Assembly: GCF_947499695.1 (NCBI RefSeq)
Contig: NZ_CANMPQ010000005.1
Location: 62,001 to 126,000, forward strand
DNA: 64,000 nt
From: an uncultured Allomuricauda sp.
GTDB taxonomy: Bacteria; Bacteroidota; Bacteroidia; Flavobacteriales; Flavobacteriaceae
Direction of reading: 5' to 3'
Within the stretch, counting starts at the first letter, position 1. Each line of letters opens with the position of its first letter. The notes beneath the pieces are model-generated. The model did no database searches, was not told the origin of the DNA, and saw only the letters and a list, made by a program, of their open reading frames with translations. The position numbers and the translations under genes were made by a program. Shown here piece by piece: positions 23,165 to 32,984 of this stretch.

Positions 23165-24023
23165 ATACCTCAAATTCATTCTTCTGTGTTGCTTCATCTA
23201 TAATTTCGGTTTTCAACCTTTTGACATAATCCAACCTTCGTCGATTTAGAATAAGTTGTTTTATATCTGGTGAAATATATTCAAATGGTGCTATATCGTT
23301 GACTTCCAGTACTTCTTTCACTCTTCCCAAATATACCCCTAAGGAGTCTTCCAATTCAAAAAATTGTGATTTTTTTAAGTAGTTCGCTTCGTTTAGGGAA
23401 GTAAGTGCGGGTATTTCTTCAATCACCCGGGAAGCACTTACCCAAATAGAGTCGTTAAAATGTATTTTCTTGAATTGTACCGCTATGGAATCAAGATAAT
23501 TTTTATCCGATTCCTCCCAATCCTTCATTTTGGTAATTACCTGATCTTTGTCCAAAAATTGAGAAGGCAGCGTAACAAACCTCAACTGAACCAATTTCTC
23601 GTTCAATTTAAAATTATCCTTCTCCCTTTCGTAATACGACCTTAATTGCGAAGTGGTCACTGCAGTATCTTGTGCCTGAAGTACTAATGCTTCAACATAG
23701 GCTCTTGTGTACAACTCAGCCCGATAATCCTCGACCAAGCGATCAAACGCCGCCAATTCTTCCTCAGAAAGGTTTATTTTAGATTTTGATAGCAATAACT
23801 GTACTGAAGCCCAATTATTTATATAATTGGTTACAAACAGGGCACTGTCTTGAGCAGACATATCATCCCGAATAAGGGAAGCGACATCTTCTTTATAAAG
23901 ATAGGAATCCCCAACTCTGGCCAAAGGTTCCTTTTCAGCCTTTTCCCTAAAAATGGAACTGCAGGAACCCAAAAACAACAGTATAATCAAACCAATAAAA
24001 GGTTTTATATTTTTTTGGAGCAT
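23148..24023 (-). CDS. SurA-like lipoprotein, parvulin-type
   Basis: 291 residues from the ATG that follows the predicted promoter. Signal peptide with lipobox (LLFLGSC) then VGDSYLYKEDVASLI, the start seen in SurA/PpiC N domains. The rest is helical with a degenerate isomerase part (FEYISPDIKQLILNRRR). It is probably a periplasm-facing lipoprotein chaperone working with the downstream isomerase. The longer N-terminal extension possible in this frame (Cys-rich) lies in the promoter and is rejected. Confidence 0.8.
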   Translation of the reverse strand: MLQKNIKPFIGLIILLFLGSCSSIFREKAEKEPLARVGDSYLYKEDVASLIRDDMSAQDSALFVTNYINNWASVQLLLSKSKINLSEEELAAFDRLVEDYRAELYTRAYVEALVLQAQDTAVTTSQLRSYYEREKDNFKLNEKLVQLRFVTLPSQFLDKDQVITKMKDWEESDKNYLDSIAVQFKKIHFNDSIWVSASRVIEEIPALTSLNEANYLKKSQFFELEDSLGVYLGRVKEVLEVNDIAPFEYISPDIKQLILNRRRLDYVKRLKTEIIDEATQKNEFEVYGNKE

Positions 24024-24033
24024 AAGCATTCCG

Positions 24034-24063
24034 CAAAAATAACAATTACATCTAGGCTCGCAA
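24034..24063 (-). promoter_or_regulatory. promoter of the isomerase-MoxR operon
   Basis: On the minus strand TTG (24061-24063), 19 bases, TATTTTTG (24034-24041), a full TAnnTTTG match. It puts the transcript start only a few bases before the chosen ATG, so the leader would be very short. Confidence 0.5.
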
Positions 24064-24147
24064 GTAGGTTGCATTCTCATTAACAGATTTTTAGTAGCTG
24101 CACCTACTAACAACATAAATTATTACATTAGTGGAAAACCGGCCAAA

Positions 24148-24600
24148 ATGAAATATACCACAGAAATAGTCATTGACCTTCCTCGCGATGAGTTTCTAAA
24201 AAAACTGGATGAACCTGAAAACATGAAACACTGGCAACGCGGGTTGGTCGACTTCGAGTTACTATCCGAAAATCCAACTCATGAAGGAGCTCAAATGCGT
24301 TTAGGGTACAAAATGGGGAAACGTGAATTTGATATGGTTGAAACCATATTGAAGCGAAACCTTCCGGAGGAATTGCATACCACTTACGATACCAAAGGAG
24401 TGCATAATATTCAGAAAAACTACTTCAAGGAAGAAAACGGAAAAACAAGATGGGTTTCGGAGAGTGAATTTCAGTTTTCGGGATTTGGCATGAAAGTTAT
24501 TGCCTTTTTAATGCCGGGAGCCTTTAAAAAGCAATCCTATAAGTACTTGGAGGACTTTAAAGCTTTTGCAGAACAAGGCACATCGGTACTAAACACCTAG
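24148..24600 (+). CDS. SRPBCC-family protein
   Basis: 150 residues with the START/SRPBCC ligand-cavity pattern: first strand TTEIVIDLPRDEFLKKLDEPENM, then helices and strands, and a long C-terminal helix (YKYLEDFKAFAEQ). Such proteins bind hydrophobic small molecules or act as cyclases; ligand unknown. First gene of a rightward four-gene unit, 4 bases before the next. Confidence 0.8.
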   Translation: MKYTTEIVIDLPRDEFLKKLDEPENMKHWQRGLVDFELLSENPTHEGAQMRLGYKMGKREFDMVETILKRNLPEELHTTYDTKGVHNIQKNYFKEENGKTRWVSESEFQFSGFGMKVIAFLMPGAFKKQSYKYLEDFKAFAEQGTSVLNT

Positions 24601-24604
24601 CGCC

Positions 24605-24874
24605 ATGACAAAACTATTGGATAGAAAAATAAAGCTGATATGGGATTTTAGAGGTCCCAGGGCCGCCAGGACCGCAGAACACTATAGGACTCATCTTGAA
24701 GAATTCATAGTGATTGAGGAGTTGAAATTTGATATTACTGGAGTGCACCATTTCAGTGACAGCCATAGCATCGCCTATATGGTAGTTGCTGAATTTGAAA
24801 TGGAAGAGACTCGTGAAATTCTCAAACCTCAAAGAGGGGAAGTTTATTTAGATGATTTTGATATCAATAAATGA
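24605..24874 (+). CDS. small conserved-looking protein, unknown
   Basis: 89 residues. A basic start (LLDRKIKLIWDFRGP) is followed by His-containing sequence (AEHYRTHLEEF, GVHHFSDSHS) and a strand-helix end. Four to five His residues could bind metal. No family recognised. Its stop overlaps the following start (ATGA), so it is coupled to the beta-lactamase-fold gene. Confidence 0.65.
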   Translation: MTKLLDRKIKLIWDFRGPRAARTAEHYRTHLEEFIVIEELKFDITGVHHFSDSHSIAYMVVAEFEMEETREILKPQRGEVYLDDFDINK

Positions 24875-26007
24875 AGGCACCTAAATCCATTTTTATTTTA
24901 GTTGTAACTATATCTTTCTTCGGGTGTCAACAAGAAACAACATCGAACCCCTTGAAAAGTGCGCTGGCATCGGAAAGTCCTTTGATTCGAAAAGTTATGG
25001 ATAGTGTGGGCCAGTACGAAGTACAGATTCGCTATACTCAGATTGACCGTAAAAATGACAGTGTCCAATTCACTGATTTTGATTTTCAAGTGGATAGTGA
25101 CAATTACTTCTACCCTGCCAGCACGGTAAAATTTCCAGCTGCGGTAGCTGCACTGGAAAAACTGAATGAAATTGACTCGCTCAACTTGGACACTCGTTTT
25201 TATATTGAAGGGGATTCAATCGAAACAACGTTTGCAAATGCCATTTCGGAGATATTTTCAGTATCGGATAATGCTGCCAACAACAGATTGATTGAATTTT
25301 TAGGTCAGGATGCACTGAATACGAGGATGTCGGCAAAAGGGGTTAACCCCATCCGGATAGCTCATCGTTTATCTGCACCTGAAGCGGATAATGTAACCAC
25401 AAAACCACTCATCATTTATATAAATGATTCTACAACCGCAACAAGCAATCCTATAATCAATACCTATCTGGAAGCACTTCAATTAAAAAGAATTGAAAAA
25501 GGGCAAGGTTTTTATACTGATGACGGAATGCAAACAGGATCTTTCGACTTTTCAATGAAAAATTACTATCCTATAGATGCGCAACACGGACTGCTAAAAC
25601 GAATTATTTTCCCGCAGGTTTTTTCCAAGGAGGAACAATTCGACTTAAGTCCATCTCAGTATGAGTTTCTGCTTAATGCCATGCATACACTTCCAAAAGC
25701 CTTGGGCTATGACAGCAATGAATATTACGATAGCTATGTAAAATTCCTAATGTTCGGAGATTCAATGGACCCCATGCCGGACTATATAAAAGTGTATAAC
25801 AAGGTAGGGTACGCCTACGGAACCCTAACGGATTGTGCTTACATACAGGACACAAAAAACAATGTCGATTTCATGGTTACTGCCACCATTCTAGTCAACA
25901 AGGATGGTATTTTTAATGATAACGTCTACGAATACGATGAAATCGGAATTCCTTTTCTTGCCCAACTGGGAAGAGAATTATATCAATATGAACTAAATCG
26001 CAAGTGA
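24871..26007 (+). CDS. class A beta-lactamase-fold lipoprotein
   Basis: 378 residues. Lipoprotein signal (ILVVTISFFGC). Active-site elements of class A serine hydrolases: SxxK in YPASTVKFP (Ser84, Lys87), SDN in FSVSDNAANNR and a KVG in place of KTG (YNKVGYAYG). The Glu of the omega loop is not obvious, so real lactamase activity is doubtful; a penicillin-binding or unknown hydrolase role is as likely. Coupled to genes on both sides by ATGA overlaps. Confidence 0.82.
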   Translation: MKAPKSIFILVVTISFFGCQQETTSNPLKSALASESPLIRKVMDSVGQYEVQIRYTQIDRKNDSVQFTDFDFQVDSDNYFYPASTVKFPAAVAALEKLNEIDSLNLDTRFYIEGDSIETTFANAISEIFSVSDNAANNRLIEFLGQDALNTRMSAKGVNPIRIAHRLSAPEADNVTTKPLIIYINDSTTATSNPIINTYLEALQLKRIEKGQGFYTDDGMQTGSFDFSMKNYYPIDAQHGLLKRIIFPQVFSKEEQFDLSPSQYEFLLNAMHTLPKALGYDSNEYYDSYVKFLMFGDSMDPMPDYIKVYNKVGYAYGTLTDCAYIQDTKNNVDFMVTATILVNKDGIFNDNVYEYDEIGIPFLAQLGRELYQYELNRK

Positions 26008-26519
26008 TGGAAAAACTAACTTTTGATTGTTTCACAAAAAAAGTCTTTATCAAAGCCCCCATGGAAAAATTGTATTGGTGCTGGGGTACTTCGGCAGGCA
26101 TTACTTCGTGGTTTTTGAGCGAGGCGAACTACGTTTCGGATACCAGAAAAAAGCGCGCTTTGGATGAAAACATTCAATCTGGAGATAATTACACCTGGAA
26201 ATGGCATAATTGGGACGGAATAGAAGCCGGAAAGGTCTTGAAGGCGAATGGAACAGATTTTTTGGAAATCTCCTTTGCAGACAGCAAGGTTTCCGTTTCC
26301 CTGGAAAATCATGAGACTGCCGTGCTGCTCGTTTTAAAACAATACGAAATATCCACAGATGAGGAAAGTAAGCTAAACATCCATCATGGTTGCAGCAATG
26401 GCTGGACATTTTGGCTGACGAATCTAAAGGCTTTTTTGGAACATGGCATATTGCTCAATGAAACTGAATTTGATTTAAGAAATATTCCTTTATCCGGTTA
26501 TGAGTTTGTGAACATGTAG
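26004..26519 (+). CDS. AHSA1/SRPBCC-domain protein
   Basis: 171 residues. It starts with KKVFIKAPMEKLYWCWGTSAG and goes on through strands and a C-terminal helix (TFWLTNLKAFLEHG), the pattern of activator-of-Hsp90-ATPase-like SRPBCC domains. Trp-rich, probably binding a hydrophobic ligand. Last gene of the unit that begins with another SRPBCC gene; converges on the oxidoreductase gene with a 4-base gap. Confidence 0.8.
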   Translation: MMEKLTFDCFTKKVFIKAPMEKLYWCWGTSAGITSWFLSEANYVSDTRKKRALDENIQSGDNYTWKWHNWDGIEAGKVLKANGTDFLEISFADSKVSVSLENHETAVLLVLKQYEISTDEESKLNIHHGCSNGWTFWLTNLKAFLEHGILLNETEFDLRNIPLSGYEFVNM

Positions 26520-26523
26520 TCCA

Positions 26524-28143
26524 TTAAACTTCCAGATTTTCTGAAGATTCTTTCCATTTTCCATTAAAAAGCAAAACCTCGTCAAAATTTATTCCTGATA
26601 TCGGTTTGAGCACCTCATTTTCAGCATCCCATTCAATTTTTCTTCCCGTTTTCCACGACAATCCAGCCATATGCGCCGATATTGCCTCTTCAAACCCTTC
26701 TTTGATTCCACAACTTAATTTTCCACCATTTTTGATGACACTTAGCCATTCCCTCATATGCAAAAAAGTAGAATCGACCCTAACCCCGTCAATATAAGTC
26801 CACATTAGACCTTTATCGGCAAAATATTGTGAAGTAGCTGATGATACAGCATCAGGAACGTTTGCCGCGGGATTATATTGATACATTGGAATATTCGGTC
26901 TCAGTTTCTCCCCTTCCAACATATCAGCATACTTGGTTGACGCCATATCCGGCCAAATTGTAAGTTTGTTGCCAAGTTCCATCGTTGCGTCATGGCCCAT
27001 CAATATCGTCGGTCTATTAAATGAATTTCCCAGAGAAGCACTATAACAAAATGTCATCCCTTGCTCTTTTCCTTCTACTTGACTGCTCCCAGTTGAAAAT
27101 CTAGGAAATTCCATATTTACTTGAAGTACATCGGGTACATTTCGGCCGTCATTATGGGTGTAAATGCCGCCAGAAGCCGATACGGTATCTGGGATACCCA
27201 TGTTAAGCACACAATTCAATCTATCATAGTCATGGGTTAAAAGGTCTCCGGAAAGCCCGGAACCATAAGCCCACCATTTACGCCACCTAAAAAAATGATT
27301 TTTGTTAAACGGAATCTTGGGTGCAGAACCTAAAAATTGTTCCCAATCAATGGTCTGGGCGCTTGCCTGATTATGGATATCATAATTCCAAGCACCATTG
27401 TCATCATTCCGATTGGTATTGGTCTGAATAAGTGATACATGACCTAAAATTCCTTTTTCAACAATATCTTTTGCTGTCCTAAAGCTCAAGGTCTGTCTAT
27501 GCTGATGTCCTATTTGCAATGTGGCCTTGGACTTTTTGGCAGCTTCCCGTAGTTCATAGGTTTCTTCAATGGTATGGGTCATTGGTTTTTCTACGTAGAC
27601 ATGTATATTATTGTTCAAAGCTTCAATGGCCATCGGAGCATGCCAATGGTCTGGTGTTGCTATAACGACCGCATCCATATCTCCGCTATGGATCATTTCA
27701 GTATACGTAGCATATCTTTTGATTTTATTATCAGGAGTTGAAAATGACCTTAATGCTTTTTCTGCCCTTACATCAAAAACGTCACAGACACCGGTCAAAC
27801 TCACATTGAGCTTATCTTGTCTTAAAAAATCTTCCAATGCTCTGTTATTGGGGTCTTCTTGAGCAACCATTCGCATTTCTTCCTTCCATTCCTCCGTTGC
27901 AAAACCCAAAGACCTGCAAAGTTGCTCTCCCCTAATGCCGAAACCTATAATCCCAATTCTAATCGGGTCGCCACCAATTCCTGGGACAGCCTTTGGTAAG
28001 GATGGACTAATGTTTAATTGATTTAAAATTTCGGCTCTTTTCTTCTTGCGGTTTACCACAGAAGCAGCTCCGGCCCACCAGACCGCACCCAGAATGGGAA
28101 GTCCACCTAAACCTTTCAATAAATCTCTTCTTGTCCAGTTCAT
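26524..28143 (-). CDS. Tat-exported Gfo/Idh/MocA oxidoreductase
   Basis: 539 residues. The twin-arginine signal TRRDLLKGLGG is followed by a hydrophobic stretch (GAVWWAGA). Rossmann start IRIGIIGFGIRGEQLCRSLG for NAD(P), then the family motif VYVEKPMTHTIEETYEL where the Lys of EKP is catalytic. These exported members act on sugars or cyclitols in the periplasm with tightly bound NAD; the substrate is unknown. Followed upstream in the same direction by a DoxX protein 4 bases away, suggesting electron transfer to quinone. Confidence 0.9.
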   Translation of the reverse strand: MNWTRRDLLKGLGGLPILGAVWWAGAASVVNRKKKRAEILNQLNISPSLPKAVPGIGGDPIRIGIIGFGIRGEQLCRSLGFATEEWKEEMRMVAQEDPNNRALEDFLRQDKLNVSLTGVCDVFDVRAEKALRSFSTPDNKIKRYATYTEMIHSGDMDAVVIATPDHWHAPMAIEALNNNIHVYVEKPMTHTIEETYELREAAKKSKATLQIGHQHRQTLSFRTAKDIVEKGILGHVSLIQTNTNRNDDNGAWNYDIHNQASAQTIDWEQFLGSAPKIPFNKNHFFRWRKWWAYGSGLSGDLLTHDYDRLNCVLNMGIPDTVSASGGIYTHNDGRNVPDVLQVNMEFPRFSTGSSQVEGKEQGMTFCYSASLGNSFNRPTILMGHDATMELGNKLTIWPDMASTKYADMLEGEKLRPNIPMYQYNPAANVPDAVSSATSQYFADKGLMWTYIDGVRVDSTFLHMREWLSVIKNGGKLSCGIKEGFEEAISAHMAGLSWKTGRKIEWDAENEVLKPISGINFDEVLLFNGKWKESSENLEV

Positions 28144-28147
28144 CGTT

Positions 28148-28627
28148 TTATTTTTTAATTAATTTTCGTTTGCGGAAAAGACCAAGTCCAAAAAATCGAG
28201 CGGTCGGGTAATTGTAAATTACAATACAAGCCCCCAGCTCAATTAAGTTTTTGTTTACCAACCAGTAATTGCCCTCGACATTAATCTGCTGAATTCCAGG
28301 AAACGAGGGATGGGCCAGATAGTACAGGCCTAAAAGGCAAATTCCCACCAACGCTCCTTTCTTTTCAAAAATTCCAAGCAAAAATGTAATGCCCACAACC
28401 AAAAGTGCGGTCACATTCAAGTTATCTACCCAGTCGATAATGGAAGGTGCTGTTAAGGAATAAAAAATGGACTTGAAAGGTCCCTGGGCTGAGGCTAAAT
28501 ATCCAAATGAAGTCCATTCTGGATTATACAGCTTTACAATGCCCTCATATAGGAAGTGCCATCCTATTAAAACTCTTAATAGTGTAATGCTGATTTTGAC
28601 CTTACGGTCGTGTGCTGTGGTGACCAT
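28148..28627 (-). CDS. DoxX-family membrane protein
   Basis: 159 residues from the ATG; a TTG 27 bases upstream is possible but unneeded. Four membrane helices with the DoxX start RVLIGWHFLYEGIVKLYNP and Pro/Trp pattern. DoxX members are linked to quinone or thiosulfate-related redox chemistry. It precedes the Tat-exported oxidoreductase by 4 bases, so it may pass electrons from that enzyme to quinones. Confidence 0.85.
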   Translation of the reverse strand: MVTTAHDRKVKISITLLRVLIGWHFLYEGIVKLYNPEWTSFGYLASAQGPFKSIFYSLTAPSIIDWVDNLNVTALLVVGITFLLGIFEKKGALVGICLLGLYYLAHPSFPGIQQINVEGNYWLVNKNLIELGACIVIYNYPTARFFGLGLFRKRKLIKK

Positions 28628-28722
28628 AATTTGGTGTTTTTGATTTGTACTCAATAAACCAAAGCTACAACAAACTGAAAAGCAGCACTATGACATTTGT
28701 CAAATATGTATCAAAAAATAAA

Positions 28723-30030
28723 TTAAGATTGAACGGGTATTCCGTACAGGTCAAAGTCCGAAGCTTCTGTAATTTCAACATTCGTAAAACCACCAACCTT
28801 CACGTAGTGCTGTGTTGCATCTACAAGCACTTCATTGTCTACATCAGGAGAGTCAAATTCTGTACGAGCTACAAAATGGTCCCCTTCTTTACGATCCACA
28901 ATGCATTTATAAGTCTTTCCAATTTTTTCTTGGTTGAGTTCCCATGAAATTTGGGACTGAACTTCCATGATCTCATTGGCTCTTTGTTGTTTGACCTCTT
29001 CAGGCACATCGTCTTTGAGTGAATATGCATGTGTATTTTCTTCATGGCTGTAGGTAAAGCATCCCAAACGTTCAAAACGCATCTCTTTTACCCATTCTTT
29101 TAAAATCTGGAAGTCCTCTTCTGTTTCTCCAGGGTATCCAACAATCAATGTCGTACGTATTGCCATCTCCGGAACCGCGATTCTAAAATCTTCCAACAAC
29201 TTGGTTGTCTTTTCCTTGGTTGTACCCCTTCGCATACTTTTTAATATGGAATCTGAAATATGCTGAAGCGGAATGTCAATATAATTGCAAACCTTCGGCT
29301 CTTTCTTCATCACCTCCAAAACATCCATTGGAAAACCAGTCGGAAAGGCATAATGCAAACGAATCCATTCAATACCTTCAACCTCTACAAGTTTTTGAAG
29401 CAATTCGGCCAAGTTTCTCTTTTTGTAGAGGTCCAATCCGTAATATGTGAGGTCTTGGGCAATCAAAATCAATTCTTTCACTCCTTTGGCGGCCAATTTT
29501 TCCGATTCTTCCACCAACTCTTCAATAGGCTTACTTTTATGTTTGCCACGCATCAAGGGAATTGCACAAAAAGAACAGGGTCTATCGCATCCTTCGGCAA
29601 TTTTTAAATAAGCGTAGTTTTTTGGAGTCGTCGTCAATCGCTCTCCAATCAATTCATGCTTGTAATCTGCTCCTAAAGCTTTTAACAAATTCGGAAGGTC
29701 CGTAGTCCCAAAATATTCATCCACATTTGGAATCTCTTTTTCCAAATCAGGTTTATAGCGTTCGCTCAAACAACCTGTGACAAAAACTTTATCCACATCG
29801 CCTGCTTCCTTTTTCTGAACGTATTCCAAAATAGTGTTTACGCTCTCCTCCTTTGCATTAGCAATAAATCCGCAAGTATTGATTACCACAACATTTCCTT
29901 CTTCCTCATGAGCCACATCTTTATTGTTGGCCTTTAATTGTCCCATGAGCACCTCTGAATCGTAAACATTTTTGCTACAACCCAAGGTAACCACGTTAAT
30001 TTTGTTCTTTTTAAGAGATTTCGTACGCAT
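28723..30030 (-). CDS. rimO: ribosomal protein S12 methylthiotransferase
   Basis: 435 residues from the ATG giving MRTKSLKKNKINVVTLG. N-terminal MTTase domain with cluster Cys in LGCSKN, NTCGF and TGCLSERY. The radical-SAM motif CDRPCSFCAIP (CxxxCxxC) and a C-terminal TRAM domain (about 370-435) complete the family layout. It methylthiolates Asp88 of S12 using two 4Fe-4S clusters. Typical length, nothing unusual. Confidence 0.95.
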   Translation of the reverse strand: MRTKSLKKNKINVVTLGCSKNVYDSEVLMGQLKANNKDVAHEEEGNVVVINTCGFIANAKEESVNTILEYVQKKEAGDVDKVFVTGCLSERYKPDLEKEIPNVDEYFGTTDLPNLLKALGADYKHELIGERLTTTPKNYAYLKIAEGCDRPCSFCAIPLMRGKHKSKPIEELVEESEKLAAKGVKELILIAQDLTYYGLDLYKKRNLAELLQKLVEVEGIEWIRLHYAFPTGFPMDVLEVMKKEPKVCNYIDIPLQHISDSILKSMRRGTTKEKTTKLLEDFRIAVPEMAIRTTLIVGYPGETEEDFQILKEWVKEMRFERLGCFTYSHEENTHAYSLKDDVPEEVKQQRANEIMEVQSQISWELNQEKIGKTYKCIVDRKEGDHFVARTEFDSPDVDNEVLVDATQHYVKVGGFTNVEITEASDFDLYGIPVQS

Positions 30031-30151
30031 ATTGCTATAAGTGGGGTGCAAAAATACAACATGCCAGGGCATTACATCGATTTCACTGAATATTTTTCTA
30101 AACCCAACGTTAAACCTTTAGAGGGCAAACTTGTCCAATAAAAGTCGGATT

Positions 30152-31246
30152 ATGAAAAAGCTACTCACCTTCATTCTTATTGCAGCTGTTTTATGTTGCA
30201 GCTGCTCATCGGAATCTTCACCTGGAGACAATGAAGGTATAGACTTGCCAAGTCCGTCCAATCTATATTTTCCGCCTTCACAATCCCCAGAATGGGAAAC
30301 CATTGAAGCTTCTACATTAGGGTGGGATTTGGCCGCTGAACAAGATTTGTTCAACTTTCTGGATGAAAAACAGACCAAAGCTTTCATTATTCTTAAAGAT
30401 GGTAAAATAGTAGTGGAATGGTATTTTGATGACCATACTCAAAATACGAGCTGGTATTGGGCATCAGCAGGAAAAACCTTAACTGCTTTCACTGTTGGTA
30501 TTGCCCAAGAGGAAAACCATTTGGACATACAGGACAAAACTTCCAATTATTTAAGTGAGGGATGGACAAGTACTCCATTGGAAAAGGAAAATTTAATCAC
30601 AATTTGGCACCAACTGACCATGACATCCGGTATGAACGCCTTATTTTTTGATTGTGTTACCCCTGAATGCTTAAATTATGTGGCCGATGCAAGTTCTCGG
30701 TGGGCATATCATAATGGCCCGTACACCCTTTTGCAAAAAGTGGTTTCAAATGCGACCGAGATGCAATGGACGGATTATTTCAATACTAAACTAAGGGATA
30801 AAATAGGAATGGATGGTTTTTGGCTATCTACGAATAACTTGAACAATGTTTTCTTTAGCACTGCTCGCAGTATGGCACGTTTCGGCTTACTAAACTTAAA
30901 TAACGGAGTTTGGAACAATGAGGTCATTCTGGGCGATGGTAGCTATCAGAATGCAATGAAGAACACTTCCCAAAACCTAAATAAGTCTTATGGGTATTTG
31001 TGGTGGTTAAATGGAAAATCAAGCTATCGAGCCCCATCATCCCAGACCGAATTTCAAGGAGAATTAATTCCCAATGCACCCGCTGACACCTACGCTGGAC
31101 TAGGTAGAGATGACCAAAAACTGTACATTATCCATAGCGAAGGCTTGGTTATAGTGCGTATGGGTGAGGATGCCGGTGAAAATCTATTGGGTCCCTCAAG
31201 TTTTGATAATCTTCTTTGGGAAAAAATCAGTGATTTTATCAATTAA
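30152..31246 (+). CDS. serine hydrolase, class C beta-lactamase fold, lipoprotein
   Basis: 364 residues from the ATG giving a signal peptide with Cys-rich lipobox (LCCSCSS). Catalytic SxxK in WASAGKTLTAF, YxN in YHNGPYTLL, and GLGRDDQKLYI near the third motif. Usually esterases, D-aminopeptidases or PBP-like enzymes; substrate unknown. Its 3' end overlaps the convergent amidase gene by 4 bases. Confidence 0.88.
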   Translation: MKKLLTFILIAAVLCCSCSSESSPGDNEGIDLPSPSNLYFPPSQSPEWETIEASTLGWDLAAEQDLFNFLDEKQTKAFIILKDGKIVVEWYFDDHTQNTSWYWASAGKTLTAFTVGIAQEENHLDIQDKTSNYLSEGWTSTPLEKENLITIWHQLTMTSGMNALFFDCVTPECLNYVADASSRWAYHNGPYTLLQKVVSNATEMQWTDYFNTKLRDKIGMDGFWLSTNNLNNVFFSTARSMARFGLLNLNNGVWNNEVILGDGSYQNAMKNTSQNLNKSYGYLWWLNGKSSYRAPSSQTEFQGELIPNAPADTYAGLGRDDQKLYIIHSEGLVIVRMGEDAGENLLGPSSFDNLLWEKISDFIN

Positions 31247-32976
31247 TCACTGAAATTTTCAGGAATCTTTCGTGATTTGGTCAAAGTTTCAAATGCCTTT
31301 CCTAATGCATACAATTTTCCTTCCTGATATTGTTTTGCGATAAAGGTCAGATTCACTGGTTCTCCAGAGTCTTTATATCCCATAGGAATAGTCAGCGCTG
31401 GAAATTCGGCGGCGGCGGCAGCTCCAGCATCATAATTATTGATGGATAAAATGGCATCCAAACGATGCTCATTTAACGGAGTATTAAAATACGTACGACC
31501 ATTGGTTTTTAATCGTTGCTTAATCAATTTTAATCCACTCGTCGAAGTAGTATCGGCCAAAATACCATCAAAACGTGCTTGTCCATATGGAATTCTGACT
31601 GTACTATCTTTTAAATTGAATTCTACGACTTCCTCAACATTTCTAACCTGCACCAATTCCTTATTTTTCGCTTGCGTTTCGATATAGAGCGGTAAATCAT
31701 TTTTCATGTCTATATTCAAAATTGACAAAAAGCCATTGAAATCTACTTCCGGAGGTTCAAATTCAACTATTATAGCTCCGGCGGCTTTTAGTTTATCCAT
31801 TGTCTCCTTATAGACGGTATCACTTTCCATATAATTTTTGAACGCACCGAATCTTTTGCCTTTTAGAGTTGTCTCCTCGGAATACCATTGCGCTTCCCAA
31901 TTTGCCTGTACTGATTTCTCATCATCGATATCAAAACCACGCATGGCATCCAACAGAATACCGTTGTCAATGACGTTTTTGGTCATAGGACCGGGGGTAT
32001 CCAAAGTGCTGGAAATGGGAACGATTCCTGTACGACTTAAAAGCCCAATGGTAGGTTTCATCCCTACAACCGAATTTTGTCCAGAGGGTGATAATATCGA
32101 ACCCGATGTTTCCGTACCCACAGCGGCTACTGCATAATTAGCGGCAACAGAAGTTCCACTGCCCGCACTTGAACCACCAGTATCAAAAATTCGTCGTCCG
32201 TAAGGGTTTAACGTCTGTCCTCCTATTGCACTTTGCCCATTAGGGCATTCACAAATAAAATTGGCCCACTCACTCAAGTTCACTTTCCCCAGAATCAATG
32301 CGCCGTTTGCTTTAAGTTGCGTTACCACAAAAGCGTCATCGGTATGATTTTCTTTAAAAGCGATTGACCCCGCCGTGGTATTCATTTCTAAAGTGCCAAT
32401 ATTGTCCTTCAATAGTATGGGCATTCCATATATTGGGTGATGACCTTCAGCAGTGCTATCTAAAGCTTTAGCCTCTTCCAAGACATTTGGATTCAGCGCA
32501 ATAACTGTATTCAATGTGGTTTCATTGGGCAGTTCATAATGATATATTCGATGCAGATAAAAAAGGGTTAGGTCAACATAGGTGAATGCTCTCTCCGCAA
32601 TATGTTTTTGAATAGTTGGAATATCCTGTTCCAAAACCAAAGGTTTCATCATTTCATACCTTTCCTTGGGAAACTCGGAAACGTCCCGATGTAATTCTTC
32701 AAAAACCGTGTTCTTATCCAATACTTTGGATTGAATGAATTTGTATCGCATTCGTTCCTTTTCATGATCGGCATTCTGCGCAACTTCAACAGAATCATAG
32801 TAGGGCGTCCAAAGTGGTTCTTCTTTTTTTTCTTCGTTAATATCATTTTCAAAAGACTCCGAAGGAGATTCATTTATTGGGTATGATTCCTTTTTCTTGT
32901 CCAGAAATTGACATGACTGAAATATGAAAAGTAACAACGAATAGCCAAAAGCAACGCGAAGAATTTTGCTATGCAT
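31243..32976 (-). CDS. amidase, lipoprotein
   Basis: 577 residues from the ATG that clears the upstream gene and gives lipoprotein signal SLLLFIFQSC. The amidase signature is complete: Lys in PILLKDNIG, the GGSSAGSGTSVA loop with the cis-Ser, and nucleophile Ser in GTETSGSILSPSG. It hydrolyses amides of unknown substrate in the periplasm. Preceded by a DUF2911 gene in the same direction. Confidence 0.92.
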   Translation of the reverse strand: MHSKILRVAFGYSLLLFIFQSCQFLDKKKESYPINESPSESFENDINEEKKEEPLWTPYYDSVEVAQNADHEKERMRYKFIQSKVLDKNTVFEELHRDVSEFPKERYEMMKPLVLEQDIPTIQKHIAERAFTYVDLTLFYLHRIYHYELPNETTLNTVIALNPNVLEEAKALDSTAEGHHPIYGMPILLKDNIGTLEMNTTAGSIAFKENHTDDAFVVTQLKANGALILGKVNLSEWANFICECPNGQSAIGGQTLNPYGRRIFDTGGSSAGSGTSVAANYAVAAVGTETSGSILSPSGQNSVVGMKPTIGLLSRTGIVPISSTLDTPGPMTKNVIDNGILLDAMRGFDIDDEKSVQANWEAQWYSEETTLKGKRFGAFKNYMESDTVYKETMDKLKAAGAIIVEFEPPEVDFNGFLSILNIDMKNDLPLYIETQAKNKELVQVRNVEEVVEFNLKDSTVRIPYGQARFDGILADTTSTSGLKLIKQRLKTNGRTYFNTPLNEHRLDAILSINNYDAGAAAAAEFPALTIPMGYKDSGEPVNLTFIAKQYQEGKLYALGKAFETLTKSRKIPENFSD

Positions 32977-32984
32977 GATTCTTT

